Positions 1-8,857 of a stretch of DNA of 64,000 nt are shown piece after piece (the stretch's first letter is position 1; each line of letters starts with the position of its first letter). Source of the stretch: an uncultured Stenotrophomonas sp. (GTDB taxonomy: Bacteria; Pseudomonadota; Gammaproteobacteria; Xanthomonadales; Xanthomonadaceae); assembly GCA_900078405.1 (NCBI GenBank), contig FLTS01000001.1:1-64000 (forward strand), in the 5' to 3' direction. The translations under genes were made by a program, and so were the position numbers. Under the pieces are notes generated by a model. The model was not told where the DNA came from. It did no database searches and saw nothing but the letters and a program-made list of their open reading frames with translations.

Positions 1-93
1 AACCCGGTGGCAATGGACGAAGGCCTGCGCTTCGCGATCCGCGAAGGCGGCCGCACCGTCGGCGCCGGCGTGGTCTCCAAGATCACCAAGTAA
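1..93 (+). CDS. tuf: Elongation factor Tu, C-terminal end (partial)
   Basis: The first 30 codons read as the extreme C-terminus of EF-Tu, ending in the typical [20 protein letters not shown] stretch before a TAA stop. EF-Tu is the GTPase that carries aminoacyl-tRNA to the ribosome; only the end of domain 3 is present and the rest lies upstream of the window. Its position just before rpsJ matches the str-S10 junction (fusA-tuf-rpsJ) of gammaproteobacteria. It could be either of the two usual tuf copies, but the neighbourhood points to the one beside S10. Confidence 0.95.
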   Translation, partial: NPVAMDEGLRFAIREGGRTVGAGVVSKITK

Positions 94-131
94 GCAGTCG
101 CCAGTCCCTGTCTTGCAGGGGCGAAGTGCAG

Positions 132-159
132 GGAAGGGCGGTCCTCGGGCCGCCCTTCC
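132..159 (+). terminator. Hairpin after tuf
   Basis: A perfect 10-base-pair stem (132-141 with 150-159) with an 8-base loop lies 39 bases after the tuf stop. No T-run follows, so it may be a weak terminator or an mRNA 3'-end stabiliser rather than a classic intrinsic terminator. Confidence 0.5.
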
Positions 160-223
160 GCATGTCGGGACTCCCGCGGGATGGCCGGCAGCTGAAGTAT
201 CCGTTTTTCTCGAGGGGCAGGGC

Positions 224-252
224 TTGCAATGGTCCGAAAATCCTGACAGAAT
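224..252 (+). promoter_or_regulatory. Candidate sigma-70 promoter for the S10 operon
   Basis: TTGCAA (224-229) is separated by exactly 17 bases from CAGAAT (247-252), each matching four of six consensus positions. It lies between the tuf hairpin and rpsJ, where a dedicated S10 promoter is expected, and would give a leader of about 280 bases. This is inferred from sequence only. Confidence 0.35.
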
Positions 253-403
253 GCGCGACCACTGTGGAATGCGTGCATCGCACCTGTTCCGCAACCAGCG
301 AAATGAGGGGCAGGAAGCGCCTCGTATTCGCCAGACTAAGGACAGGTCGCGTGGATCCTCCGGTGGTTGACGGAGGGGTTTCTGCGCGTTTGTTTGTGTC
401 TGG

Positions 404-437
404 GGCGGGCCGGGAAACCGGGCCGCCTTAGTGTTTT
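404..437 (+). promoter_or_regulatory. rpsJ leader hairpin with GAAA loop
   Basis: In the leader of rpsJ, 404-413 pairs with 418-427 (nine of ten positions) around a GAAA tetraloop, and T-rich sequence follows (428-437). This looks like an attenuator-type hairpin. In E. coli the S10 leader carries an L4-responsive attenuator, so a similar role is possible here, but no homology to that RNA can be claimed. The rest of the 444-base tuf-rpsJ gap shows no convincing gene. Confidence 0.4.
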
Positions 438-537
438 GAAGGGATTCGCGCGGCAGGGGATACCCGCTGCCGCATTCATGGGGTCCGGTACACAAGAGGC
501 CGGGCCCGTCGCTCTTTAGACCTACAGGAACACCGTC

Positions 538-849
538 ATGGCGGACCAAAAGATCCGGATTCGGCTGAAGGCTTTCGATCATCGTCTGATCGACCGCTCG
601 GCCAGCGAGATCGTCGAGACGGCAAAGCGGACCGGCGCACAAGTGTGCGGCCCGATCCCGTTGCCGACCAAGATCGAGCGCTACACCATTCTCGTCTCCC
701 CGCACGTCGACAAGGACGCGCGCGACCAGTACGAGACCCGCACGCACAAGCGCGTGCTCGACATCATTGACCCCAACGACAAGACCGTGGACGCGCTGAT
801 GAAGCTCGAACTGGCCGCTGGCGTCGATGTGCAGATCAAGCTGACCTGA
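538..849 (+). CDS. rpsJ: 30S ribosomal protein S10
   Basis: The 103-residue product is full-length S10, recognisable from its N-terminus ([13 protein letters not shown]) and the [12 protein letters not shown] region. S10 binds 16S rRNA in the 30S head and also works with NusB in antitermination. An AGGA element lies shortly before the ATG. It is the first gene of the S10 operon, followed 11 bases later by rplC. Confidence 0.98.
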   Translation: MADQKIRIRLKAFDHRLIDRSASEIVETAKRTGAQVCGPIPLPTKIERYTILVSPHVDKDARDQYETRTHKRVLDIIDPNDKTVDALMKLELAAGVDVQIKLT

Positions 850-860
850 GGACTGCGACC

Positions 861-1511
861 ATGACGAAGAAATATTCGTTGGGCTTCGTGGGCCGCAAGG
901 CCGGCATGAGCCGTGTTTTCACCGAAGATGGCCGTTCCATCCCGGTGACCCTGATCGAAGCCACCCCGAACCGCATCGCGCAGGTCAAGACCGTCGAAAC
1001 CGACGGCTACAGCGCCGTGCAGGTGACCGTCGGCGCCCGTCGTGCCGCCCTGGTGAACAAGCCGGAAGCCGGCCACTTCGCCAAGGCCAAGGTCGAGGCC
1101 GGTCGCGGCCTGTGGGAGTTCCGCGTCGAGGACGCCAAGGTCGGCGACTTCGCCGTCGGTGGCGAAATCAAGGCTGACATCTTCGAGGTCGGCCAGAAGG
1201 TCGACGTCCAGGGCGTCACCAAGGGCAAGGGCTTCCAGGGCACCATCAAGCGCCACAACTTCCGCATGGGTGACGCTACCCACGGTAACTCGCTGTCGCA
1301 TCGCGCGCCGGGTTCGCTGGGCCAGCGCCAGACCCCGGGTCGTGTGTTCCCGGGCAAGAAGATGTCCGGCCACATGGGCGACGTGCAGCAGAGCACGCAG
1401 AACCTGGAAGTGGTGAAGGTCGACGTCGAGCGCGGTCTGATCGCCATTCGCGGTGCTGTTCCCGGCGCAGCCGGCGGCGACGTGATCGTGCGTCCGGCGA
1501 GCAAGGCATAA
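861..1511 (+). CDS. rplC: 50S ribosomal protein L3
   Basis: The 216-residue protein has the L3 signature around residues 141-172 ([15 protein letters not shown] and the following PGK-rich loop that reaches toward the peptidyl transferase centre), including the glutamine region near 155 that PrmB methylates in E. coli. L3 is an early-assembly protein of the 50S subunit. It is second in the S10 operon and only a few bases precede rplD. Confidence 0.98.
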   Translation: MTKKYSLGFVGRKAGMSRVFTEDGRSIPVTLIEATPNRIAQVKTVETDGYSAVQVTVGARRAALVNKPEAGHFAKAKVEAGRGLWEFRVEDAKVGDFAVGGEIKADIFEVGQKVDVQGVTKGKGFQGTIKRHNFRMGDATHGNSLSHRAPGSLGQRQTPGRVFPGKKMSGHMGDVQQSTQNLEVVKVDVERGLIAIRGAVPGAAGGDVIVRPASKA

Positions 1512-1523
1512 GGAGAGATGACG

Positions 1524-2129
1524 ATGGAACTCGTTATCACGGGTAGCAACAACAAGGTGTCGGTCTCCGAAGCCGTGTTCGGCCGCGAATTCAGCGAGGA
1601 TCTGGTCCACCAGGTCGTCGTTGCCTATCGCAACGCCGCTCGCGCCGGTACCAAGGCACAGAAGACGCGTTCGGAAGTCGCCGGCACCACCAAGAAGTCG
1701 AAGAAGCAGAAGGGTGGTGGCGCTCGCCACGGCGCCCTGACCGCTCCGATCTTCGTCGGCGGTGGCGTGACCTTCGCGGCCAAGCCGCGCAGCTTCGAGC
1801 AGAAGGTCAACCGCAAGCAGTACCGTGCGGCCATCTGCGCGATCCTGTCCGAGCTGAACCGCCAGGGCCGCATCAAGGTCGTCGAGTCGTTCGACGTCGA
1901 GGCGGTCAAGACCAAGGCGCTGATCGAGAAGCTGGCTGGTCTGGAAGTGGGCAAGCGCCCGCTGATCGTGACCGAGGACGCTTCCGAGTCGCTGTACCTG
2001 TCGGCCCGCAACCTGCCCTACGTGCAGGTGCGTGACGTGCAGGGCATGGACCCGGTCGCCCTGGTCGGTGCCGACACGGTCGTCATCACCGCTGACGCGG
2101 TCAAGAAGGTCGAGGAGTGGCTGGCATGA
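1524..2129 (+). CDS. rplD: 50S ribosomal protein L4
   Basis: L4 is a 50S exit-tunnel protein and, in E. coli, the autogenous repressor of this operon. The product starts [10 protein letters not shown] and is 201 residues. An upstream in-frame ATG at 1518 would add two residues (MTM), but the AGGAG at 1511-1515 is only two bases from it and eight from the ATG at 1524, so the latter is preferred. The conserved basic tunnel loop ([14 protein letters not shown]) is visible near residues 53-66. Confidence 0.97.
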   Translation: MELVITGSNNKVSVSEAVFGREFSEDLVHQVVVAYRNAARAGTKAQKTRSEVAGTTKKSKKQKGGGARHGALTAPIFVGGGVTFAAKPRSFEQKVNRKQYRAAICAILSELNRQGRIKVVESFDVEAVKTKALIEKLAGLEVGKRPLIVTEDASESLYLSARNLPYVQVRDVQGMDPVALVGADTVVITADAVKKVEEWLA

Positions 2130-2425
2130 GCAGCAACGAAAAAATCTTCAGCGTGCTGCGCGCTCCGCGAGTCTCCGAGAAGACCGCGCGCCTGCAGGAA
2201 CTCTCCAACCAGTACGTCTTCGAAGTCTCGAACGAAGCCACCAAGGCCGATGTGAAGGCCGCGGTCGAGCAGCTGTTCGACGTCAAGGTCGAGGCCGTCA
2301 ACGTGGTCAACGTCAAGGGCAAGAGCAAGTCCTTCCGTAACCGCGCTGGCCGTCGCGGCGACTGGCGCAAGGCGTACGTGCGTCTGGCCGATGGCCAGTC
2401 CATCGATGTAACGGCCAAGGCCTGA
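2126..2425 (+). CDS. rplW: 50S ribosomal protein L23
   Basis: L23 lies at the tunnel exit and docks trigger factor and SRP. The ATG at 2126 overlaps the rplD stop (ATGA) and sits eight bases after GAGGAG, giving a 99-residue product beginning [14 protein letters not shown], the normal family length. A GTG at 2117 would extend it by three residues but overlaps its own ribosome-binding site, so it is not favoured. The basic loop ([20 protein letters not shown]) is intact. Confidence 0.96.
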   Translation: MSSNEKIFSVLRAPRVSEKTARLQELSNQYVFEVSNEATKADVKAAVEQLFDVKVEAVNVVNVKGKSKSFRNRAGRRGDWRKAYVRLADGQSIDVTAKA

Positions 2426-2435
2426 GGTACATCCC

Positions 2436-3263
2436 ATGCCATTGATGAAATTCAAGCCCACCTCCGCAGGCCGTCGTTCGGCCGTGCGCGTGGTCACGCC
2501 CGATCTGCACAAGGGCGCACCGCACGCAGCGTTGCTGGAGCCGCAGAGCAAGTCCGGTGGCCGCAACCACCACGGTCGCATCACCACCCGTCACGTGGGT
2601 GGTGGTCACAAGCAGCACTACCGCGTCGTTGATTTCCGTCGCAACAAAGACGGCATCCCGGCCAAGGTGGAACGCCTCGAGTACGACCCCAACCATACGG
2701 CGCACATCGCCCTGCTGTGCTACGTCGACGGTGAGCGCCGCTACATCATCGCCCCCAAGGGCCTGAAGGCGGGTGACCAGGTCATCTCGGGGGCTCACGC
2801 CCCGATCAAGACCGGCAACACCCTGCCGCTGCGCAACATCCCGGTCGGTACCACCATCCACGGCATCGAGCTGAAGCCGGGCAAGGGTGCCCAGATCGCC
2901 CGCGCCGCCGGTGCTTCGGTGCAGCTGGTCGCCCGCGAGGGCATCTACGCCACCCTGCGCCTGCGCTCGGGTGAAATGCGCAAGGTGCCGGTCGAGTGCC
3001 GCGCCACCGTCGGTGAAGTCGGCAACGACGAGCACAACCTGGAGAAGCTGGGCAAGGCCGGCGCCAAGCGTTGGCGCGGTGTCCGCCCGACCGTTCGCGG
3101 TGCTGCCATGAACCCGGTGGATCACCCGCACGGCGGTGGTGAGGCCAAGGCCGGCCAGGGTAATCCGCATCCGGTCACCCCGTGGGGTGTGCCGACCAAG
3201 GGTTACAAGACGCGCCATAACAAGCGCACTCAGCAGTTCATCGTCCGCGATCGTAGGGGCTAA
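2436..3263 (+). CDS. rplB: 50S ribosomal protein L2
   Basis: The 275-residue L2 is full length. It shows the C-terminal [14 protein letters not shown] motif, whose histidine (His229 in E. coli) lies near the peptidyl transferase centre, and the basic C-terminus expected for 23S rRNA binding. It is one of the most conserved 50S proteins and sits between rplW and rpsS in the standard order. Confidence 0.99.
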   Translation: MPLMKFKPTSAGRRSAVRVVTPDLHKGAPHAALLEPQSKSGGRNHHGRITTRHVGGGHKQHYRVVDFRRNKDGIPAKVERLEYDPNHTAHIALLCYVDGERRYIIAPKGLKAGDQVISGAHAPIKTGNTLPLRNIPVGTTIHGIELKPGKGAQIARAAGASVQLVAREGIYATLRLRSGEMRKVPVECRATVGEVGNDEHNLEKLGKAGAKRWRGVRPTVRGAAMNPVDHPHGGGEAKAGQGNPHPVTPWGVPTKGYKTRHNKRTQQFIVRDRRG

Positions 3264-3269
3264 TCGACC

Positions 3270-3539
3270 ATGGCACGTTCACTCAAGAAGGGCCCGTTCG
3301 TCGATCACCACCTCGTCAAGAAGGTGGAGGCCGCCGCGGGCAGCAAAAGGCCGATCAAGACCTGGTCGCGCCGTTCGATGATCCTGCCTGAAATGGTAGG
3401 TATCACCATTGCCGTGCACAACGGCAAGAACCACATCCCGGTTCTCGTCAACGAGAACATGGTTGGCCACAAGCTCGGCGAATTCGCCATCACCCGGACC
3501 TTCAAGGGTCACGGTGCTGACAAGAAGTCGGGCAAGTAA
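3270..3539 (+). CDS. rpsS: 30S ribosomal protein S19
   Basis: The 89-residue protein begins [15 protein letters not shown], the invariant S19 N-terminus. It binds the 30S head next to S13 and contacts the A-site finger bridge. It starts six bases after the rplB stop, consistent with co-translation in the S10 operon. Confidence 0.98.
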   Translation: MARSLKKGPFVDHHLVKKVEAAAGSKRPIKTWSRRSMILPEMVGITIAVHNGKNHIPVLVNENMVGHKLGEFAITRTFKGHGADKKSGK

Positions 3540-3551
3540 GGAGAGATGACG

Positions 3552-3887
3552 ATGGAAGCGAAAGCAATCCTGCGCACCGCGCGCATCTCCTCGCAGAAGG
3601 CCCGTCTGGTCGCCGACCAGGTGCGCGGTCTTCCGGCCGAGCGTGCGGTCAACCTGCTGAAGTTCTCGGACAAGAAGGCCGCCGCCCTGATCAAGAAGGT
3701 GGTGGAGTCGGCGATCGCCAATGCCGAGAACAACCAGGGCGCCGACGTCGACGAGTTGAAGGTCAAGACCATCATGGTTGACGAAGGTCCGACGCTGAAG
3801 CGCTTCATGGCCCGCGCCAAGGGCCGCGGCACGCGCATTCTCAAGCGCACCAGCCACATCACCGTGGTCGTGGGCGAGGGCAAATAA
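3552..3887 (+). CDS. rplV: 50S ribosomal protein L22
   Basis: L22 lines the exit tunnel with its extended hairpin; the [18 protein letters not shown] hairpin end is visible near the C-terminus. As with rplD, two ATGs lie six bases apart (3546 and 3552) after the identical context AAGGAGAGATGACG. The second has proper Shine-Dalgarno spacing, giving a 111-residue protein beginning [13 protein letters not shown]. The start at 3546 would add MT. Confidence 0.96.
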   Translation: MEAKAILRTARISSQKARLVADQVRGLPAERAVNLLKFSDKKAAALIKKVVESAIANAENNQGADVDELKVKTIMVDEGPTLKRFMARAKGRGTRILKRTSHITVVVGEGK

Positions 3888-3889
3888 CG

Positions 3890-4624
3890 ATGGGTCACAA
3901 AGTACATCCGATTGGTATCCGTCTCGGTGTTTCCAAGGACTGGAACTCCAAGTGGTACGCCAACAAGAGCGAGTTCGCCGGCTACCTGGCGGCCGACCTC
4001 AAGGTCCGCGAGATGCTTCGCAAGAAGCTGGCTCAGGCGGGTATCTCCAAGATCCTGATCGAGCGTCCGGCCAAGACCGCGCGCGTGACGATCCACACCG
4101 CCCGCCCGGGCGTGGTGATCGGCAAGCGCGGCGAAGACATCGAAAGCCTGAAGGCCGACCTGCAGCGCCTGATGGGCGTGCCCGTGCACGTCAACATCGA
4201 GGAAATCCGCAAGCCGGAAACCGACGCTCAACTGATTGCCGATTCGATCTCCCAGCAGCTCGAAAAGCGCATCATGTTCCGCCGCGCGATGAAGCGCTCG
4301 GTCGGCAACGCGATGCGCCTGGGTGCCCTGGGCATCAAGGTCAACGTGGCCGGCCGCTTGAACGGCGCTGAAATCGCCCGTTCGGAGTGGTACCGCGAGG
4401 GCCGCGTGCCGCTGCACACCCTGCGTGCGGACATCGACTACGGTTTCGCTGAGGCCAGCACCACCTACGGCATCATCGGCATCAAGGTCTGGATCTACAA
4501 GGGCGAGATCTTCGATTTCTCCCAGGTTGGCCAGGAAAAGCAGGACGACAGCCCGCGCAACGATCGCAGCGATCGTGGCGACCGTGGTGACCGTCCGTCG
4601 CGCCCGGCTCGTGAAGCGAGGTAA
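3890..4624 (+). CDS. rpsC: 30S ribosomal protein S3
   Basis: S3 (244 residues) has an N-terminal KH domain with the GKRG loop at residues 78-81 and the C-terminal domain that helps form the mRNA entry helicase site. Compared with the 233-residue E. coli protein it ends in a roughly 30-residue hydrophilic tail rich in Asp and Arg (repeats of DRG/DRS type), probably a disordered lineage-specific extension. It starts two bases after the rplV stop. Confidence 0.98.
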   Translation: MGHKVHPIGIRLGVSKDWNSKWYANKSEFAGYLAADLKVREMLRKKLAQAGISKILIERPAKTARVTIHTARPGVVIGKRGEDIESLKADLQRLMGVPVHVNIEEIRKPETDAQLIADSISQQLEKRIMFRRAMKRSVGNAMRLGALGIKVNVAGRLNGAEIARSEWYREGRVPLHTLRADIDYGFAEASTTYGIIGIKVWIYKGEIFDFSQVGQEKQDDSPRNDRSDRGDRGDRPSRPAREAR

Positions 4625-4629
4625 CGGCA

Positions 4630-5043
4630 ATGTTGCAACCCAAGCGAACCAAGTACCGCAAGATGTTCAAGGGCCGCAACGACGGCCTGAGCTGGAACGC
4701 CAATGCCGTCAGCTTCGGTGAGTACGGCCTGAAGGCAACCGCCCACGGCCAGCTGACCGCGCGCCAGATCGAAGCGGCTCGCCGCTCGATCAGCCGCTAC
4801 GTCAAGCGCGGTGGCAAGATGTGGATCCGTGTGTTCCCCGACAAGCCCATCACCAAGAAGCCCATCGAAGTGCGTATGGGTGCCGGTAAGGGCGGCGTGG
4901 AATACTGGGTCGCGCAGATCCAGCCCGGCCGCATGATCTATGAAATCGAGGGTGTCTCCGAGGAAGTGGCACGCGAGGCGTTCCGCCTGGCCTCCGCCAA
5001 GCTCTCGGTCACCACCACTTTCGTGACCCGGACGGTGCGCTGA
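4630..5043 (+). CDS. rplP: 50S ribosomal protein L16
   Basis: The 137-residue L16 begins [17 protein letters not shown] and keeps the conserved PDKPITKKP segment and the arginine-81-region loop (WIRVFP). L16 organises the A-site and central protuberance of the 50S subunit. Its stop overlaps the start of rpmC (ATGA-type junction at 5041-5045), so the two are translationally coupled. Confidence 0.98.
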   Translation: MLQPKRTKYRKMFKGRNDGLSWNANAVSFGEYGLKATAHGQLTARQIEAARRSISRYVKRGGKMWIRVFPDKPITKKPIEVRMGAGKGGVEYWVAQIQPGRMIYEIEGVSEEVAREAFRLASAKLSVTTTFVTRTVR

Positions 5044-5228
5044 TGGACATCAAACAACTCCGCGAGAAGTCGGCTGACGAACTCAAGGCCCACCTGGGCG
5101 ACCTGCGCAAGGAGCAGTTCTCGCTCCGCATGCAGGCCGCCACCGGGCAGCTGCCGAAGACCCATGAAACCCGCCGGGTGCGCCGCGAGATCGCTCGCGT
5201 CAAGTACCTGATCGGCAGCACGAAGTAA
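5043..5228 (+). CDS. rpmC: 50S ribosomal protein L29
   Basis: A 61-residue L29 with the typical two-helix coiled hairpin ([20 protein letters not shown] at the start). It binds 23S rRNA domain I near the tunnel exit next to L23. It overlaps the end of rplP by one base and is followed within a few bases by rpsQ. Confidence 0.97.
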   Translation: MDIKQLREKSADELKAHLGDLRKEQFSLRMQAATGQLPKTHETRRVRREIARVKYLIGSTK

Positions 5229-5239
5229 GGATGGCTGCG

Positions 5240-5506
5240 ATGAGCGAAAATACCGAAAAGACGCTGCGTACGGTCGTTGGCCGTGTCGTCAGCAACAAGA
5301 TGGACAAGACGGTCACCGTGTTGGTGGAGCGCCAGGTCAAGCACGCCCTGTACGGCAAGTACATCAAGCGCTCGACCAAGCTGCACGCACACGACGCCGA
5401 CAACGCCTGCAACGAAGGCGACGTCGTGCGCGTGACCGAGATTGCTCCGATGTCCAAGACCAAGAACTGGCGGGTGGTGGAAGTCGTCACCCGTGCGGCC
5501 GAATAA
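5240..5506 (+). CDS. rpsQ: 30S ribosomal protein S17
   Basis: S17 is an OB-fold protein that binds the 5' domain of 16S rRNA. Two starts are possible: 5231 (MAAMSEN...) and 5240 (MSENTEK...). The AAGG before 5231 is almost adjacent to it but about ten bases from 5240, so the 88-residue form is favoured. The [12 protein letters not shown] and KLHAHD signatures are present. Confidence 0.95.
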   Translation: MSENTEKTLRTVVGRVVSNKMDKTVTVLVERQVKHALYGKYIKRSTKLHAHDADNACNEGDVVRVTEIAPMSKTKNWRVVEVVTRAAE

Positions 5507-5519
5507 GGAGATCTGAATC

Positions 5520-5888
5520 ATGATCCAGATGCAGAGCTACCTTGACGCCGCGGACAACTCCGGTGCCAAGGAACTGATGTGCATCAAGGTGCTGGGTGGT
5601 TCCAAGCGCCGTTACGCGCACATCGGTGACATCATCAAGGTCACCGTGAAGGACGCGATCCCGCGCGGCAAGGTCAAGAAGGGTGAGGTGTATGACGCCG
5701 TCGTGGTGCGTACCCGCAAGGGTGTGCGTCGCGCCGACGGTTCGCTGATCCGTTTCGACGGCAACGCCGCGGTCCTGCTCAACAACAAGCAAGAGCCGAT
5801 CGGCACTCGTATCTTCGGGCCGGTGACCCGTGAGCTTCGTTCCGAGAAGTTCATGAAGATCGTCTCGCTCGCTCCCGAAGTGCTGTGA
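5520..5888 (+). CDS. rplN: 50S ribosomal protein L14
   Basis: The 122-residue product starts [20 protein letters not shown], the classic L14 N-terminus, and ends [15 protein letters not shown]14 sits at the subunit interface and binds the silencing factor RsfS. In E. coli it opens the spc operon, but here only 13 bases separate it from rpsQ with no terminator, so S10 and the first part of spc look co-transcribed. Confidence 0.98.
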   Translation: MIQMQSYLDAADNSGAKELMCIKVLGGSKRRYAHIGDIIKVTVKDAIPRGKVKKGEVYDAVVVRTRKGVRRADGSLIRFDGNAAVLLNNKQEPIGTRIFGPVTRELRSEKFMKIVSLAPEVL

Positions 5889-5905
5889 GCGACTAGGAGA
5901 TAATC

Positions 5906-6223
5906 ATGGCTAACCGTATCAAGAAGGGCGACCAGGTCGTCGTCAACACCGGCAAGGACAAGGGCAAGCAGGGCGAAGTCGTCCGCGTCGACGGCGACCG
6001 TGTGGTCGTTGCCAACGTGAACATCGTCAAGCGCCACACCAAGCCGAACCCGCAGGCGGGTGTCGCCGGCGGCGTGGTCGAGCGTGAAGCTTCGATCCAT
6101 ATCTCCAACGTCAATGTCCTGAACCCGGCTTCGGGCAAGGGCGAGCGCGTTGGCTTCAAGGTGCTGGAGGATGGACGCAAACTGCGTGTGTTCCGCTCCA
6201 GCGGTGAGGCGATTGACGCCTGA
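5906..6223 (+). CDS. rplX: 50S ribosomal protein L24
   Basis: The 105-residue L24 carries the KOW motif near its N-terminus ([20 protein letters not shown]) and the [10 protein letters not shown] segment. It is an assembly-initiator protein on the 5' end of 23S rRNA. A good Shine-Dalgarno (TAGGAG) precedes the ATG. Confidence 0.98.
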   Translation: MANRIKKGDQVVVNTGKDKGKQGEVVRVDGDRVVVANVNIVKRHTKPNPQAGVAGGVVEREASIHISNVNVLNPASGKGERVGFKVLEDGRKLRVFRSSGEAIDA

Positions 6224-6234
6224 GGAATGAGCTG

Positions 6235-6777
6235 ATGACTTCCCGTCTCGAAAAAATCTACAAGGAAGAAGTGGTGCCGGCGCTGATGAAGCAGTTCGGC
6301 TACACCAATCCGATGGAAGTGCCGAAGCTGGTCAAGGTCACCTTGAACATGGGCGTCGGCGAAGCCGCGACCAACAAGAAGGTGCTCGAAAACGCCGTCG
6401 CCGACATGGCAAAGATCACCGGCCAGAAGCCGGTGGTCACCAAGTCGCGCGTTTCGGTGGCTTCGTTCAAGATCCGCGATGGCTGGCCGATTGGTTGCAA
6501 GGTCACCCTGCGCCGCAACACCATGTTCGAATTCCTCGATCGCCTGATCAACATCTCGCTGCCGCGCGTGCGTGACTTCCGCGGCGTGTCGGGTCGTTCG
6601 TTCGACGGTCGCGGCAACTTCAACATGGGTGTGAAGGAGCAGATCATCTTCCCGGAAATCGACTTCGACGCCGTCGATGCGATCCGCGGCATGGATATCG
6701 CCATCACCACCACCGCCAAGACCGATGCGGAAGCGAAGGCGCTGCTGGCAGCGTTCAAGTTCCCGTTCCGTAACTGA
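6235..6777 (+). CDS. rplE: 50S ribosomal protein L5
   Basis: Full-length L5 (180 residues), with the LNMGVGEA and [12 protein letters not shown] segments and the [14 protein letters not shown] motif. L5 forms the 5S RNP with L18 and 5S rRNA and contacts P-site tRNA. In E. coli, S8 represses spc by binding the mRNA near rplE; no such site could be confirmed here. Confidence 0.98.
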   Translation: MTSRLEKIYKEEVVPALMKQFGYTNPMEVPKLVKVTLNMGVGEAATNKKVLENAVADMAKITGQKPVVTKSRVSVASFKIRDGWPIGCKVTLRRNTMFEFLDRLINISLPRVRDFRGVSGRSFDGRGNFNMGVKEQIIFPEIDFDAVDAIRGMDIAITTTAKTDAEAKALLAAFKFPFRN

Positions 6778-6795
6778 CCCGTCGAGGAAACCGAA

Positions 6796-7101
6796 ATGGC
6801 AAAGACCTCCATGGTCAACCGCGACATCAAGCGGGCGAAGCTGGCCAAGAAGTACGCCGACAAGCGTGCGGCTCTGAAGAAGATCGTGTCTTCGCAGGAC
6901 GCGAGCTACGAGGAGAAGATCGAGGCCGCGACCAAGCTGTCCAAGCTGCCGCGCGACTCCTCGCCGAGCCGCCAGCGCAATCGCTGCGAACTGTCGGGCC
7001 GCCCGCGTGGCGTGTACCGCAAGTTCGGCCTGGGCCGCAACAAGCTGCGCGAAGCCACCATGCGCGGCGACGTGCCGGGCCTGCGCAAGGCCAGCTGGTA
7101 A
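6796..7101 (+). CDS. rpsN: 30S ribosomal protein S14 (zinc-free type)
   Basis: The 101-residue protein is the long, zinc-independent S14: it lacks the two CxxC pairs of the short form and has the [20 protein letters not shown] core. It binds the 30S head late in assembly. It is the last gene before a terminator at 7172-7195, so it ends the upstream transcript here instead of running into rpsH. Confidence 0.98.
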   Translation: MAKTSMVNRDIKRAKLAKKYADKRAALKKIVSSQDASYEEKIEAATKLSKLPRDSSPSRQRNRCELSGRPRGVYRKFGLGRNKLREATMRGDVPGLRKASW

Positions 7102-7111
7102 GGCCTTTCGT

Positions 7112-7162
7112 GGCAGGCCTTTAGGGGCCTGCCGCGGAACGCCGCAGGGGCAACCTTGCGGC
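7112..7162 (+). repeat. Two tandem hairpins after rpsN
   Basis: Immediately downstream of rpsN, 7112-7119 pairs with 7126-7133 (8 bp), and 7141-7146 pairs with 7157-7162. They stand just before the intrinsic terminator and may protect the upstream mRNA 3' end or assist termination. No gene is present. Confidence 0.5.
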
Positions 7163-7171
7163 AATACAGGG

Positions 7172-7195
7172 AGTCCGACGCAAGTCGGACTTTTT
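7172..7195 (+). terminator. Rho-independent terminator between rpsN and rpsH
   Basis: A perfect 8-bp stem (7172-7179 with 7184-7191) with a GCAA loop runs straight into five T residues. This is a textbook intrinsic terminator inside what is normally a continuous spc operon. Confidence 0.85.
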
Positions 7196-7199
7196 GTCG

Positions 7200-7246
7200 T
7201 ATACTCCCGCGTCTTGCCTGCCCGAAAGGGTGGGTGATGCAGGCAA
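7200..7246 (+). promoter_or_regulatory. rpsH promoter -10 and structured leader
   Basis: TATACT at 7200-7205 (five of six consensus positions) lies five bases beyond the terminator T-run; a convincing -35 is not visible. The leader that follows can fold into a stem of 7214-7221 with 7239-7246 plus a small inner hairpin closing on GAAA. S8, encoded next, is the known spc repressor in E. coli, so an S8-binding leader is a reasonable guess, not shown. Confidence 0.5.
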
Positions 7247-7319
7247 AGGGCCCCGGCCCCTCCCGGGAAAACACGAGATTTTCGCGAAAGCGGATATCGG
7301 TGCACTCAAAGGTATTTAC

Positions 7320-7718
7320 ATGAGCATGACTGATCCCATCGCCGACCTGCTGGTCCGCATCAAGAATGCGGCCGCGGTTGGCAAGCCGACGGTGAAGGCG
7401 CCGTCCTCCAAGATCAAGGTTGCGATCGCCCAGGTCCTGAAGGACGAGGGCTACATCGCCGACCTGCGCGTGAACAAGCTGGAAAACAACAAGGCCGAGC
7501 TGGAAATCGTCCTGAAGTATTTCGAGGGCAAGCCGGTCATCGCGACCCTGAAGCGCTTCTCGCGTTCGGGCCTGCGCCAGTACCGCGGCAAGAGTGAGCT
7601 GCCGAAGGTCCTCAACGGCCTGGGCATCGCCATCATTTCCACCTCCAAAGGCATCATGACCGATGCGCAGGCGCGCCAGCAGGGCGTCGGCGGTGAAGTC
7701 CTGTGCTTCGTGGCCTAA
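7320..7718 (+). CDS. rpsH: 30S ribosomal protein S8
   Basis: The 132-residue S8 begins [17 protein letters not shown] and keeps the C-terminal [13 protein letters not shown] signature. The frame stays open upstream to 7194, but only the ATG at 7320 has a well-spaced AAGG and matches family length; the upstream part is the structured leader. S8 binds the 16S central domain and in E. coli represses the spc operon. Confidence 0.97.
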   Translation: MSMTDPIADLLVRIKNAAAVGKPTVKAPSSKIKVAIAQVLKDEGYIADLRVNKLENNKAELEIVLKYFEGKPVIATLKRFSRSGLRQYRGKSELPKVLNGLGIAIISTSKGIMTDAQARQQGVGGEVLCFVA

Positions 7719-7735
7719 GCGAGAAGGAGTAGAAC

Positions 7736-8263
7736 ATGTCCCGCGTAGCCAAGAAGCCGATCAACCTGCCCAAGGGCGTTGAACTGAACATCCAGCCGGA
7801 ATCCGTCAGCGTGAAGGGCCCCAAGGGCACCCTGTCGCTGAACAAGGCCGCCGGCGTTGAAATCACCCTCGACAACGGCGTTGCCACGCTGAACCCGAAG
7901 GACATCTCCTTCGATGCGTTGACCGGCACCGTCCGCGCGATCCTGGCCAACATGGTCAAGGGCGTGTCCGAAGGCTTCGAGAAGAAGCTGGAGTTGGTGG
8001 GCGTGGGTTACCGCGCCGCCATGCAGGGCAAGGACCTGAACCTGTCGCTGGGTTTCTCGCACCCCGTCGTGTTCGTGGCGCCGGAAGGCATCACCCTGTC
8101 GACCCCGACGCAGACGGAAATCGTCGTGCAGGGCGCCGACAAGCAGGTGGTCGGCGAAGTTGCCGCCAAGATCCGCGGTTACCGTCCGCCGGAGCCCTAC
8201 AAGGGCAAGGGTGTGAAGTACGCCGGTGAGAACATCATTCGCAAGGAAGCCAAGAAGGCCTAA
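7736..8263 (+). CDS. rplF: 50S ribosomal protein L6
   Basis: The 175-residue L6 has the two-domain layout and the C-terminal [16 protein letters not shown] signature typical of the family. L6 supports the sarcin-ricin stalk base region of the 50S subunit. It is preceded by GAGAAGGAG and follows rpsH after 17 bases. Confidence 0.98.
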   Translation: MSRVAKKPINLPKGVELNIQPESVSVKGPKGTLSLNKAAGVEITLDNGVATLNPKDISFDALTGTVRAILANMVKGVSEGFEKKLELVGVGYRAAMQGKDLNLSLGFSHPVVFVAPEGITLSTPTQTEIVVQGADKQVVGEVAAKIRGYRPPEPYKGKGVKYAGENIIRKEAKKA

Positions 8264-8280
8264 CGCGAATCCTTTGCAAG

Positions 8281-8307
8281 AGCCCGCACATCCATGTGCG
8301 GACTTTT
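8281..8307 (+). terminator. Terminator-like hairpin between rplF and rplR
   Basis: Positions 8281-8290 pair with 8295-8304 with one mismatch around a TCCA loop, followed by TTTT from 8304. It sits 17 bases after rplF and 40 bases before rplR, so it could act as an attenuator that lowers expression of the distal spc genes. Readthrough must occur unless an unseen promoter follows. Confidence 0.6.
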
Positions 8308-8346
8308 CAGGAAAAGCCCAGCTTTCAGCTTTCGAGGATAAAGAAC

Positions 8347-8700
8347 ATGAACAAGAACATCGCTCGCCTGCGCCGCGCCAAGTCGACCCGTTCGCACATC
8401 CGTACCTTGGGCGTGCCGCGCCTGTCGGTGCTGCGTACCGGCCAGCACCTGTACGCGCAGGTCTTCACCGCCGACGGTTCCAAGGTGCTGGCTTCGGCCA
8501 ACACCGCCCAGGCCGACGTCAAGGAAGGCCTGAAGAACGGCAAGAACTGCGACGCCGCGACCAAGGTCGGCAAGATCATTGCCGAGCGCGCCAAGGCTGC
8601 CGGTATCGAGAAGGTCGCCTTCGACCGCTCGGGCTACCGCTACCACGGCCGCATCAAGGCGCTGGCCGACGCTGCCCGCGAAGGCGGCCTGCAGTTCTAA
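8347..8700 (+). CDS. rplR: 50S ribosomal protein L18
   Basis: The 117-residue L18 starts [19 protein letters not shown] and ends GGLQF as expected; it binds 5S rRNA with L5. The frame is open from 8296, but the start at 8347 has GAGGA about ten bases upstream and gives the standard length. The upstream part overlaps the terminator-like hairpin. Confidence 0.97.
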   Translation: MNKNIARLRRAKSTRSHIRTLGVPRLSVLRTGQHLYAQVFTADGSKVLASANTAQADVKEGLKNGKNCDAATKVGKIIAERAKAAGIEKVAFDRSGYRYHGRIKALADAAREGGLQF

Positions 8701-8759
8701 GCAACATGGGCAGGGGGCTTCGCGCTCCTTGCCAGCCTGCCGGCACGGGTGGTGCCGGG

Positions 8760-8788
8760 CGCCGGCGGTTCTTCTGCAACCGCCGGCG
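8760..8788 (+). repeat. 11-bp perfect hairpin between rplR and rpsE
   Basis: In the 157-base rplR-rpsE gap, 8760-8770 pairs perfectly with 8778-8788 around a 7-base loop. There is no T-run. A GC-rich hairpin of this strength could pause transcription, block RNases or mark a processing site. Confidence 0.55.
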
Positions 8789-8857
8789 ATCCAGCGTTCT
8801 ATTCCACAACCATAAGCGGCCCCGAGCCGTACATACCCAATCAATCAAGGAATCAAC

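Noticed and set aside
126..431. 101-codon frame in the tuf-rpsJ gap
   Set aside because: No ribosome-binding site, no resemblance to known proteins and it overlaps leader hairpins.
681..1730. Long antisense open frame opposite rpsJ-rplC
   Set aside because: In GC-rich coding DNA long antisense frames are common; this one overlaps conserved ribosomal genes and has no recognisable protein.
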